Shown piece by piece: positions 51,965 through 59,849 of a stretch of 64,000 nucleotides of DNA; the stretch's first letter is position 1; each line of letters starts with the position of its first letter. This stretch comes from Oscillospiraceae bacterium (GTDB lineage Bacteria; Bacillota; Clostridia; Oscillospirales; Ruminococcaceae), in NCBI GenBank assembly GCA_900768125.1, contig CAAGBS010000011.1, positions 1 to 64,000 on the forward strand, given 5' to 3'. The notes under the pieces are model-generated. The model was given only the letters and a program-made list of their open reading frames with translations. It was not told where the DNA came from and ran no database searches. Made by a program: the position numbers and the translations under genes.

Positions 51965-52381
51965 ATGAGCAAAAACAAAGCCATAGTCCTTCTGACGTTC
52001 ATCAGCTTTATAGCGCTTAATGCTTCAGCGTTAGCGACCGCCATTTTATGGGGCATGCGGTTGCCCCCGTTTTCATGGGGAAACCTGATACTCGCTCTGA
52101 TAAATTCGGTGATATGTCTGATAATGCTGAGGATAGAGACAAAAGCTGCATTCTCACTGAGCACAAAATTCTGCTGGCACGGGTGGCTTTCAAGACGATT
52201 GTTCTGGGTATGCTCGGCGGCTCCCGCGGGGGGTGTCTGGCTTGCGGCGCTTTTTCTTTCCATCGCTCTCAGCAGTATCGGAATGCTTCCCCGGCGCTCT
52301 GTTTATTATGCTTTTGCGGGGTTTGCCTATATGGCGGTGTTTGTGTCGGTCCTCGGCTATAAATGTACTGTTAACGAATAG
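51965..52381 (+). CDS. Small membrane protein, tandem paralogue 1
   Basis: The 138-residue protein has about four hydrophobic spans and a central motif GWLSRRLFWVCSAAPA that also occurs in its two downstream neighbours. I recognise no family. ATG 51965 follows AAAGAGGTGC; an earlier in-frame start at 51944 lacks a site. The gene ends ten bases before the next start, so the first two genes are co-transcribed. Similar topology and spacing suggest tandem duplication. Confidence 0.7.
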   Translation: MSKNKAIVLLTFISFIALNASALATAILWGMRLPPFSWGNLILALINSVICLIMLRIETKAAFSLSTKFCWHGWLSRRLFWVCSAAPAGGVWLAALFLSIALSSIGMLPRRSVYYAFAGFAYMAVFVSVLGYKCTVNE

Positions 52382-52390
52382 AGGTGCGTT

Positions 52391-52852
52391 ATGAAAAAGG
52401 CATTTGCAATTGTCCTGCTTATTCTCGGCGGTATGCTTGCCTGCGGCATAGGGCTGATGATCATCGGTCTGCTGTTCATTGCTGCATTAGATTCCGCATT
52501 AGATACGGAGGTACTGACAGCGGTGATCCTGCTGCTTGTGATCGGCGGTCATGTGACCGGCGCTGTTTTTCTGCAGAGACTGTATCAGCGGTGCGGCTGG
52601 CTTAACAGATGGCGGTTCTGGCTCTGCGCGGGGCTTCCGTCAGCGCTCATCGGCGTTATTTCGTTTGCTGCCGTTCTCATACTTGACAAACTAAACTATT
52701 TCTCCGGATTATTTGCCGGCATGGGAGAGTTTATTCTGGCGCTTGCCATTCTTATCTATTCCGGCGCGTTCTTCGTGATACTGGGGATAGTCCTGCTGAT
52801 AGCTCATGCATCATCTGTGAAAATCAGGGGCAATTCGTCAAAAAAGCTATGA
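52391..52852 (+). CDS. Small membrane protein, tandem paralogue 2
   Basis: The 153-residue protein has four spans and the motifs GWLNRWRFWLCAGLPSALIG near residue 73 and FFVILGIVLLIAHA near the C-terminus. Both correspond to segments in the neighbours at 51965 and 52893. AGAGGTGCG precedes the ATG, almost identical to the site of paralogue 1. Function is unknown. Confidence 0.7.
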   Translation: MKKAFAIVLLILGGMLACGIGLMIIGLLFIAALDSALDTEVLTAVILLLVIGGHVTGAVFLQRLYQRCGWLNRWRFWLCAGLPSALIGVISFAAVLILDKLNYFSGLFAGMGEFILALAILIYSGAFFVILGIVLLIAHASSVKIRGNSSKKL

Positions 52853-52866
52853 ATCTGTCGTATTTT

Positions 52867-52876
52867 GTGCTATAAT
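52867..52876 (+). promoter_or_regulatory. Extended -10 promoter before paralogue 3
   Basis: TGCTATAAT forms an extended -10 (TGnTATAAT) with no good -35. It suggests that the third paralogue, and perhaps dprA, can be transcribed separately. Confidence 0.55.
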
Positions 52877-52892
52877 GTAGAAAGGTACAGCC

Positions 52893-53285
52893 ATGAAGCG
52901 AATAATACCGATAATTCTGCTTATCCTCGCGAATATCGCGCTGATGTTCCTGATGTACGTCATAACTGCAATGTCGCTGCTGGCGGTGGTCGCCATGCCG
53001 CTTTCAGCAGCGCTGTTCGCCGGTCACGTCTGGGCGGCGGCTGTGGTACAGAAACGCTTTGAGAAGCGCGGCTGGCTCAATAAGCCGGCTTTCCTGATAT
53101 GCGCGTGCGCTCCCGCCACAGCGCTGACCGCACTGCTGTCGGTCAGAATGTTCTCCGCAGACGACGGCTCCGGGCTGGGCGCTGTCGCACTGTATATCAT
53201 CATCTACGCTGCGGGATTCACGGCGGCGCTGGGGATAGTCCTGCTGATAAGATACATTCGTTCGCGCGGAAAAATGGCTGAATAA
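52893..53285 (+). CDS. Small membrane protein, tandem paralogue 3
   Basis: The 130-residue protein has four spans with GWLNKPAFLICACAPATALT near residue 60 and AALGIVLLIRYI near the C-terminus. It is the third copy of the local family, shorter than the other two. AGAAAGGTAC precedes the ATG. dprA begins 24 bases after its stop. Function is unknown. Confidence 0.7.
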   Translation: MKRIIPIILLILANIALMFLMYVITAMSLLAVVAMPLSAALFAGHVWAAAVVQKRFEKRGWLNKPAFLICACAPATALTALLSVRMFSADDGSGLGAVALYIIIYAAGFTAALGIVLLIRYIRSRGKMAE

Positions 53286-53309
53286 ATCAAACACAACAGG
53301 AGTGATATC

Positions 53310-54518
53310 ATGAAACCATCGTCAATAGAAGTCTGGCTGTGGCTTCTGCTGGTAATGAACCCTCACAACCGGAAGACGACCGAGCTTCTGGAGCATTTCA
53401 GCTCCGCCGAGGAATTAGCCTGCGCCATTCGCGACGGCAGCTGCCCCGGGCTTTCAGAAGCCGAAAAGCAGCGCGCCCGCACCACGAGGAACCGCGAGGT
53501 TTATCAGATAATGCAGGAATGCGCCGATAACGATATCAGGATAATCACTCTTGACGACCCGGAATACCCCGAACTGCTGAAAAACATCTATTCGCCGCCG
53601 ATAGTGCTGTTCGTCCGCGGTTCGCTGACCTGCCTTGAAAACGAACTTTCCATAGCCGTGGTAGGTCCGCGTACGCCGTCCGAATACGCAGTGAGGGTCG
53701 CGCGAATGCTTTGCAGCAACCTCGCCCGCCTTGGCACCGTGCTGGTGAGCGGTCTGGCAGTCGGGATAGACACCGCAGCCCACACCTGCGCCGTTGATCA
53801 CGGAGTCCCGACTATAGGCGTGCTCGCCTGTGGTCAGCTTGTGAATTACCCTGTGGAAAGCGAGGGGCTGAAAAAGCGGATAATCGAGGGCGGCGGCGCG
53901 CTGATATCGGAACTGCTCCCGCATGCCGGAGTAGAGGGGCGCTACTTCCGTGAGCGCAACCGCATGATCTCCGGTCTGGGACTGGGAACGCTCATCGTTG
54001 AAGCCTCCACCCGCAGCGGCTGCCTGCTGACCGCAAACCACGCAGTCGAACAGGGCAGAGATCTGTTCTGCGTGCCGCCCGGGGATATCACCCGCGAAAG
54101 CTGCGCAGGCGTTGTGCCGTATCTTCGGGACGGCGCTATCCCGGTGTTCGATTACCTCGATATAGTAAGGGAATATATGTATCACTTCCTCGGAAAGGTC
54201 CGCGGTGAAATGGACGGCAGAAAGCCCTCCGGCGAGGAACGCCACGAAAAGCCCCGCGCCGCCGTGAAAACTGTGACCGCCCGCGAAAAACCGCCGGAGC
54301 CTGCAAAGGAAGAAAGATCCGTACCCTCCGACATACTTTCCGAGCTGAACGAGATACAGTCAAAGATGATGAGCCTGATAATCACCATGCCGCATACTGC
54401 AGACGATATCATCGAAAAGACCGGGCTTTCCTACCCGCAGGTCATCGAAGCGCTGACGGAACTGGAAATACTCGGATACATCAGATACGGTCAGGACGGG
54501 AGATATTCCCTCGCGTAA
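53310..54518 (+). CDS. dprA: DNA-processing protein DprA
   Basis: DprA binds single-stranded DNA and loads RecA during transformation and recombination. The 402-residue protein has an N-terminal SAM-like region, a central Rossmann fold (about 85-285) and a C-terminal winged helix (residues 335-400). The Rossmann fold shows VVGPRTPSEYAVRVAR, VSGLAVGIDTAAH near 150 and RNRMISGLG. A polar linker (PSGEERHEKPRAAVKTVT) separates the winged helix. CAACAGGAG precedes the ATG. Its usual partner topA is not adjacent. Confidence 0.95.
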   Translation: MKPSSIEVWLWLLLVMNPHNRKTTELLEHFSSAEELACAIRDGSCPGLSEAEKQRARTTRNREVYQIMQECADNDIRIITLDDPEYPELLKNIYSPPIVLFVRGSLTCLENELSIAVVGPRTPSEYAVRVARMLCSNLARLGTVLVSGLAVGIDTAAHTCAVDHGVPTIGVLACGQLVNYPVESEGLKKRIIEGGGALISELLPHAGVEGRYFRERNRMISGLGLGTLIVEASTRSGCLLTANHAVEQGRDLFCVPPGDITRESCAGVVPYLRDGAIPVFDYLDIVREYMYHFLGKVRGEMDGRKPSGEERHEKPRAAVKTVTAREKPPEPAKEERSVPSDILSELNEIQSKMMSLIITMPHTADDIIEKTGLSYPQVIEALTELEILGYIRYGQDGRYSLA

Positions 54519-54528
54519 AGGAGAAGCA

Positions 54529-55269
54529 ATGGACGTACAGGTAATACACATCGGTGCCGTTCCGGTGAAGCTGTTCACCGGCGGGAATGCGGAACATTCC
54601 GTGCTGGCGGTGCACGGCTTCGGCGGCAGCAAGGACAGCTTCGCCATAGAGGGGCTTGCGCAGCGGCTCTGCGATAAGGGCTTCCGGGTAGCCGCGCCCG
54701 ACCTCCCCTGCCACGGCGGGCGCACCGAAAACGAGCGCGAACTGACCCCCGAGCGCTGCCTTGCGGATATCCTCGCGGTGGAATGCTGGCTGAGGTCGCA
54801 GGGCGGGGACGTTTCCGCTTTCGGCACGAGCTTCGGCGGCTGCCTGCTTCTGAAGCGCATGGAGCTTTACGGCAACTCATTCCGGAAAGCAGTGCTGCGC
54901 GTTCCGGCGGTGAATATGGCTGATTCGCTGCTGCGGTGCATGAAGCTTTTCCAGCCTGATTTCACGCTGGATACGGCGAAGCGGAACGGATTCCACGTCA
55001 AGATGAGCCGCGAACTGAATATCCCGTTTGAGTTCTACAGCCGCCTGCTGGAACTGAACGAAGTCCGGCACTCCGCAGTCTGGGACAGCCCGGACGTCCT
55101 CGCCGTATACGCGGGACTTGACGAACTGGTCGCACGCGCGGACACCGAAGAGTTCCTGCGGCTGAATCCGCACATTCAGCGGCTGTGCATTGAGGGGACC
55201 GGTCACCGTATGCTCCGCCCGGAGCACCTCGCGCAGGCTCTCGACAGGGCCGCGGAGCATCTTTGCTGA
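54529..55269 (+). CDS. Alpha/beta hydrolase
   Basis: The 246-residue protein is a serine hydrolase of the lipase/esterase type. The oxyanion region is VHGFGGS near residue 28, and the nucleophile elbow is GTSFGG with the Ser near residue 105. A likely Asp lies in VYAGLDELVAR and the His in GTGHRML near the C-terminus. There is no signal peptide. It starts ten bases after dprA behind AAAGGAGAAGC, so it is probably co-transcribed with it. The substrate is unknown; the short AAPDLPCHGGRT cap entry suggests small esters. Confidence 0.85.
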   Translation: MDVQVIHIGAVPVKLFTGGNAEHSVLAVHGFGGSKDSFAIEGLAQRLCDKGFRVAAPDLPCHGGRTENERELTPERCLADILAVECWLRSQGGDVSAFGTSFGGCLLLKRMELYGNSFRKAVLRVPAVNMADSLLRCMKLFQPDFTLDTAKRNGFHVKMSRELNIPFEFYSRLLELNEVRHSAVWDSPDVLAVYAGLDELVARADTEEFLRLNPHIQRLCIEGTGHRMLRPEHLAQALDRAAEHLC

Positions 55270-55341
55270 AAAAATCCCGTTAAAATGCGAAAATTTTCAG
55301 AAAATTTAAAAAAACATCTAGCAATTTTTCAGAATATCTGT

Positions 55342-55347
55342 TATAAT
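55342..55347 (+). promoter_or_regulatory. -10 element before ppdK
   Basis: A clear TATAAT lies about 120 bases before ppdK. The -35 (TAGCAA at 17 bases) is poor, so activator control or a weak promoter is possible. Confidence 0.45.
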
Positions 55348-55466
55348 AATGATGTGGCAGAGTGTGTTTCTGCAAATGGAACTATCTGTCAGAAAAAATC
55401 AAAAACGCTGTGCCTGCTCGTGCACGGGCGGTTCAGCGATCAAACAAATTCAGGAGGTATATACCA

Positions 55467-58097
55467 ATGGCAAACAAGTGGGTCTACATGTTCAGCGAAG
55501 GCGACATGACCATGCGTAATCTCCTCGGCGGTAAGGGCGCAAACCTTGCCGAGATGACCAGCATCGGTCTGCCTGTACCCCAGGGCTTCACCATCACTAC
55601 CGAGGCTTGCACTCAGTACTACGAAGATGGCAGAAAGATCAACGACGAGATCATGGCTCAGGCTATGGAAGGCGTAAAGAAGATGGAGGAGATCAACGGC
55701 AAGAAGTTCGGCGATCTCAAGAATCCGCTTCTCGTTTCCGTTCGTTCCGGCGCACGCGCATCCATGCCCGGTATGATGGATACCATTCTTAACCTCGGTC
55801 TTAACGACGACGTTGTTAACGCTATGATCGCAGGCAACCCCGATCCTAAGTTCGAGAGATTCGTTTACGACTCCTACAGACGCTTCATTCAGATGTTCTC
55901 TGATGTAGTTATGGAAGTAGGTAAGAAGTACTTCGAGCAGCTCATCGACAAGATGAAGGCTGAGAAGGGCGTTCAGTACGATATCGACCTGACCGCTGCT
56001 GATCTCAAGACTCTTGCAGAGCAGTTCAAGGCTGAGTACAAGAAGCAGCTCGGCGAGGACTTCCCGTCCGACCCCGTTCAGCAGCTCAAGCTCGCTATCG
56101 AGGCTGTATTCCGTTCATGGGACAACCCCCGTGCAAACGTATACCGCCGCGACAACGATATCCCGTACAGCTGGGGTACCGCAGTAAACGTAATGCCGAT
56201 GGTATTCGGCAACCTGAACAACGAGTCCGGTACCGGCGTTGCGTTCACCCGTGACCCTGCGACCGGCGAGAAGAAGCTCATGGGCGAGTTCCTTATCAAC
56301 GCTCAGGGCGAGGACGTTGTTGCCGGTGTTCGTACTCCTATGCCCATCGCTCAGATGGAGAAGGAGTTCCCCGAGGCTTACGCAGAGTTCATCAAGGTTT
56401 GCGACACCCTCGAGAACCACTATCACGACATGCAGGATATGGAGTTCACCGTAGAGAACAAGAAGCTCTACATGCTCCAGTGCCGTAACGGTAAGAGAAC
56501 CGCTCAGGCTGCTCTGAAGATCGCCTGCGACCTCGTTGACGAAGGCCACAAGACCGAGCAGGAAGCTGTTCTGATGATCGATCCGAGAAACCTCGACACC
56601 CTGCTCCACCCGCAGTTCGACGCTAAGGCTCTGAAGGCTGCTACACCGGTTGGCAAGGGTCTGGGCGCTTCCCCCGGAGCTGCTTGCGGTAAGATCGTCT
56701 TCACGGCTGACGACGCTGAGAAGTGGGCTGCAAAGGGCGAGAAGGTAGTTCTGGTTCGTCTGGAGACTTCTCCTGAGGATATCACAGGTATGAAGGTATC
56801 TCAGGGTATCCTGACCGTTCGCGGCGGTATGACTTCTCACGCAGCCGTTGTTGCTCGTGGTATGGGTACCTGCTGCGTATCCGGCTGCGGCGACATCAAG
56901 ATGGACGAGGAGAACAAGAAGTTCGAGCTGGCAGGCAAGACCTACCACGAGGGCGACTTCATCTCCATCGACGGTACAACCGGTAACATCTATGATGGCA
57001 TCATTCCGACCGTTGACGCTTCCATCGCCGGCGAGTTCGGCCGCGTAATGGCTTGGGCTGACAAGTACAGAAAGCTCAAGGTTAGAACCAACGCTGATAC
57101 TCCTGCTGACGCTAAGAAGGCAAGAGAGCTGGGCGCTGAGGGTATCGGTCTCTGCCGTACCGAGCACATGTTCTTCGAGGCAGACAGAATCGCAGCATTC
57201 CGCGAGATGATCTGCTCCGACACTGTTGAGGAGAGAGAAGCAGCACTTGCTAAGATCGAGCCGATGCAGCAGGGCGACTTCGAGAAGCTTTACGAAGCAC
57301 TCGAGGGCAATCCTGTAACCATCAGATTCCTCGACCCGCCTCTCCACGAATTCGTTCCCACTGAGGAAGCTGACATCGAGGCTCTTGCTAAGGCTCAGGG
57401 CAAGTCCGTTGAGACCATCAAGAACATCATCGCTTCCCTGCACGAGTTCAACCCGATGATGGGTCACCGTGGCTGCCGTCTGGCTGTAACCTACCCCGAG
57501 ATCGCAAAGATGCAGACTGCTGCAGTTATCAAGGCTGCGATCAACGTTAAGAAGGCTCACCCCGACTGGAACATCGTTCCTGAGATCATGATCCCGCTGG
57601 TTGGCGAGGTCAAGGAGCTGAAGTACGTTAAGGACGTAGTTGTTAAGACTGCTGACGAGGTTATCGCTGCTGCAGGCGCTGATCTGAAGTACTCCGTAGG
57701 TACCATGATCGAGATCCCGAGAGCTGCCCTGACCGCTGACGACATCGCTAAGGAAGCTGAGTTCTTCTGCTTCGGTACAAACGACCTGACTCAGATGACA
57801 TACGGCTTCTCCAGAGATGACGCTGGTAAGTTCCTTAACGCTTACTATGACGCTAAGATCTTCGAGAACGATCCGTTTGCTAAGCTCGACCAGGTCGGCG
57901 TTGGCAAGCTGATGAAGATGGCTATCGAGCTGGGTAAGAAGACCCGTCCCGAGATGCACTGCGGTATCTGCGGCGAGCACGGCGGCGACCCGACATCTGT
58001 TGAGTTCTGCCACCAGATCGGTCTGGATTATGTATCCTGCTCACCGTTCCGCGTTCCGATCGCTAGACTGGCTGCTGCTCAGGCTGCACTCAGATAA
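55467..58097 (+). CDS. ppdK: Pyruvate, phosphate dikinase
   Basis: PPDK interconverts pyruvate and phosphoenolpyruvate with ATP/AMP and inorganic phosphate or pyrophosphate. It is a key glycolytic enzyme in many gut Clostridia. The 876-residue protein has the ATP-grasp N-domain (MTMRNLLGGKGANLAEMTSIGLPVPQGF). The central phosphohistidine domain has the motif GGMTSHAAVVARGMG, with the catalytic His near residue 456. The C-terminal PEP/pyruvate barrel shows SVGTMIEIPRAALTADDIA and CGICGEHGG with the catalytic Cys. ATG 55467 follows CAGGAGG; an extension to 55362 is not family-like. Codon use is noticeably biased to GCT, GTT, GAG, AAG and TTC, which suggests very high expression. Confidence 0.98.
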   Translation: MANKWVYMFSEGDMTMRNLLGGKGANLAEMTSIGLPVPQGFTITTEACTQYYEDGRKINDEIMAQAMEGVKKMEEINGKKFGDLKNPLLVSVRSGARASMPGMMDTILNLGLNDDVVNAMIAGNPDPKFERFVYDSYRRFIQMFSDVVMEVGKKYFEQLIDKMKAEKGVQYDIDLTAADLKTLAEQFKAEYKKQLGEDFPSDPVQQLKLAIEAVFRSWDNPRANVYRRDNDIPYSWGTAVNVMPMVFGNLNNESGTGVAFTRDPATGEKKLMGEFLINAQGEDVVAGVRTPMPIAQMEKEFPEAYAEFIKVCDTLENHYHDMQDMEFTVENKKLYMLQCRNGKRTAQAALKIACDLVDEGHKTEQEAVLMIDPRNLDTLLHPQFDAKALKAATPVGKGLGASPGAACGKIVFTADDAEKWAAKGEKVVLVRLETSPEDITGMKVSQGILTVRGGMTSHAAVVARGMGTCCVSGCGDIKMDEENKKFELAGKTYHEGDFISIDGTTGNIYDGIIPTVDASIAGEFGRVMAWADKYRKLKVRTNADTPADAKKARELGAEGIGLCRTEHMFFEADRIAAFREMICSDTVEEREAALAKIEPMQQGDFEKLYEALEGNPVTIRFLDPPLHEFVPTEEADIEALAKAQGKSVETIKNIIASLHEFNPMMGHRGCRLAVTYPEIAKMQTAAVIKAAINVKKAHPDWNIVPEIMIPLVGEVKELKYVKDVVVKTADEVIAAAGADLKYSVGTMIEIPRAALTADDIAKEAEFFCFGTNDLTQMTYGFSRDDAGKFLNAYYDAKIFENDPFAKLDQVGVGKLMKMAIELGKKTRPEMHCGICGEHGGDPTSVEFCHQIGLDYVSCSPFRVPIARLAAAQAALR

Positions 58098-58130
58098 TCA
58101 CGATCTGAAAGCAATAGCTTAAAAACAAGA

Positions 58131-58158
58131 CCCACTCCGGAAACGGGGTGGGTTTTTG
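58131..58158 (+). terminator. Terminator of ppdK
   Basis: CCCACTCCG (58131-58139) pairs with CGGGGTGGG (58144-58152), followed by TTTTTG. Confidence 0.88.
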
Positions 58159-58168
58159 TTATAGTTAT

Positions 58169-58197
58169 CCCCCTCGCCGCACCGACAGCGAGGGGGG
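58169..58197. other. GC-rich hairpin after the ppdK terminator
   Basis: CCCCCTCGC (58169-58177) pairs with GCGAGGGGG (58188-58196). It lacks a U-run on either strand. It may act with the ppdK terminator, or as a weak barrier for the convergent TIR operon. Confidence 0.45.
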
Positions 58198-58335
58198 AGA
58201 TCTATAATTAAGAAAGGGTAAAGGTAAACATATCAACAGCAGCTTTCTCACAGCCCTGGCTTCATCGTAGGTGTAATAGAATGGATACCTATAATGAGTT
58301 ATATTCATGCGCTTTGACTGGTTGACCGAGATATA

Positions 58336-59808
58336 TCACCCAAACATCATATCCTCGCTTATGGCAAAATATTTGTAAGCACAGACAGAATCATCGTCTG
58401 TGTCATCGGTATAAATATCAAAATAGAGCCACTGACCGCCCAAATAAGCAGCATTGCACCACTCCGTTGTGACGGAACCCTGGATAGAATATGACACGTT
58501 CTTGCACTGCAATCCCTTTTCCTTGCAAAGTGTCCGGAAGAGCCAAGAATATCTGCGGCTGTCTCCGCACCTGTTTTTGAGGAATCCAACAAAATCATCG
58601 CTCTTGCTTTCCTTGGTGAAATTAGTGGAGATATATTCATAGATATCCGCCAGAACAGACCACTCGTCCGTGTCGTTATAAATGCTGTTGAAATTATTTA
58701 TCTCCTGAGTCATCAGGTTGAATGCTTCGTTTATCTCGCTCAGGTCGTAGTATTCAAACGCCACGCTGCCCTTGTTTATCGCGTAGGACTTCACCATACA
58801 TTCCAGCATCGGGACATCGTCAATCAGATAGTTGAGCGTTAGGCTGACCGAGTCCCGCGCCTCCTGCGTGTCGTTATCAAGGCAGGCAAGACTTATATTC
58901 TTCTGCCGGTCTATCAGTCCTCTGTATAATGTATCGTATACATCGCGCTGTTCGACTGATATCAGACCTTTCAGCGTCATGTAGTTCACGTCTTTCAGGT
59001 TGTCGAACGCCGTCTTATATGACATCGCCCTGCTTCCCACGCAGTTGACCAGAACCACTCCAAGCACTGTGATAAGTATTAAGCCCAGCAGTATGCACCC
59101 GCCGATAATATTCTTCGTGCGGTTCTTCCGGGACTTCGCCGTGTGCTGCGGCACTGCCATCGCCTGCGCTGGGATATCAGCAGGCTGCGGCACTGTCACC
59201 GCCTGCGCCGGAATTTCGACGGCGGGCTGTTCAGATGAAAGCGTTGAAACAGCCTGCGTTTTGGGGACCTTTTCCTTTCGCTTGAAAAATTCCGGTTTCG
59301 GCTTATCCGGCTTGACGATACGCTGCGCATAAACTGTAGTCTGCTGCATGGGAGCCGTAGACGACACGCGCTGTGCGAACACCGGAGCGGACTTATCAGA
59401 CGTATCCCCGTCCTCGGCTGTGTCCTTGCCAAGTATCCCAGCCATTATCTCATACATGGAATCCAGCTTGAAATCGCCGTGCGCGATATCCGCCTGGATC
59501 CAGTGGCTGTTCATCAGATGATACTCAAAGCTGCCTGAAAGCGGGGTATCGTCTATGCGGTAGGGTATGAGTATCTTGCTGCGCGAGCTTGCCAGACCTA
59601 TCTCGTGCGGTATCTGGTTGGATTCTGCGGCGTTACTGCTGTAGACTATCAGGAATATCTTACATTCAGAAATAGCTTCGGTGATTTTTGCCGCCCATTC
59701 ATCGCCCGCTTTAAGACTGCGGGTGCATATCCAGCAATTTATATCCCTCTGGGTAAGGTAGTCATACACCTTTTCAGCTACCGCTGTATCGCGGGTGCTG
59801 AAGCTGAT
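58336..59808 (-). CDS. TIR - transmembrane - degenerate transglutaminase-like protein
   Basis: Numbering from the proposed ATC start, the 490-residue protein has a TIR domain (2-115) starting ISFSTRDTAVAEKVYDYL and including INCWICTRSLKAGDEWA, FLIVYSSNAAESNQIPHEIGLA and ILIPYRIDD. A Pro/Ala/Gln linker (130-225) and one membrane span (233-255) follow. The C-terminal region (about 400-470) resembles a transglutaminase fold with Cys414 and Asp464, but Glu449 stands where the catalytic His is expected. TIR domains bind or cleave NAD+. The standard start would be GTG 59769, which cuts the TIR domain. GGAGGT at 59814-59819 instead points to ATC 59806-59808. It follows the RyR-domain gene by 41 bases. 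Confidence 0.75.
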   Translation of the reverse strand: MSFSTRDTAVAEKVYDYLTQRDINCWICTRSLKAGDEWAAKITEAISECKIFLIVYSSNAAESNQIPHEIGLASSRSKILIPYRIDDTPLSGSFEYHLMNSHWIQADIAHGDFKLDSMYEIMAGILGKDTAEDGDTSDKSAPVFAQRVSSTAPMQQTTVYAQRIVKPDKPKPEFFKRKEKVPKTQAVSTLSSEQPAVEIPAQAVTVPQPADIPAQAMAVPQHTAKSRKNRTKNIIGGCILLGLILITVLGVVLVNCVGSRAMSYKTAFDNLKDVNYMTLKGLISVEQRDVYDTLYRGLIDRQKNISLACLDNDTQEARDSVSLTLNYLIDDVPMLECMVKSYAINKGSVAFEYYDLSEINEAFNLMTQEINNFNSIYNDTDEWSVLADIYEYISTNFTKESKSDDFVGFLKNRCGDSRRYSWLFRTLCKEKGLQCKNVSYSIQGSVTTEWCNAAYLGGQWLYFDIYTDDTDDDSVCAYKYFAISEDMMFG

Positions 59809-59849
59809 AGTTTACCTCCGATATTTTATCTGCGGCTTTCCGCGTGATT

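Noticed and set aside
56115..58013. 632-codon open frame opposite ppdK
   Set aside because: Strong codon bias in ppdK keeps the antisense frame open; the product is Leu/Ser/Val-rich and unlike any protein family.
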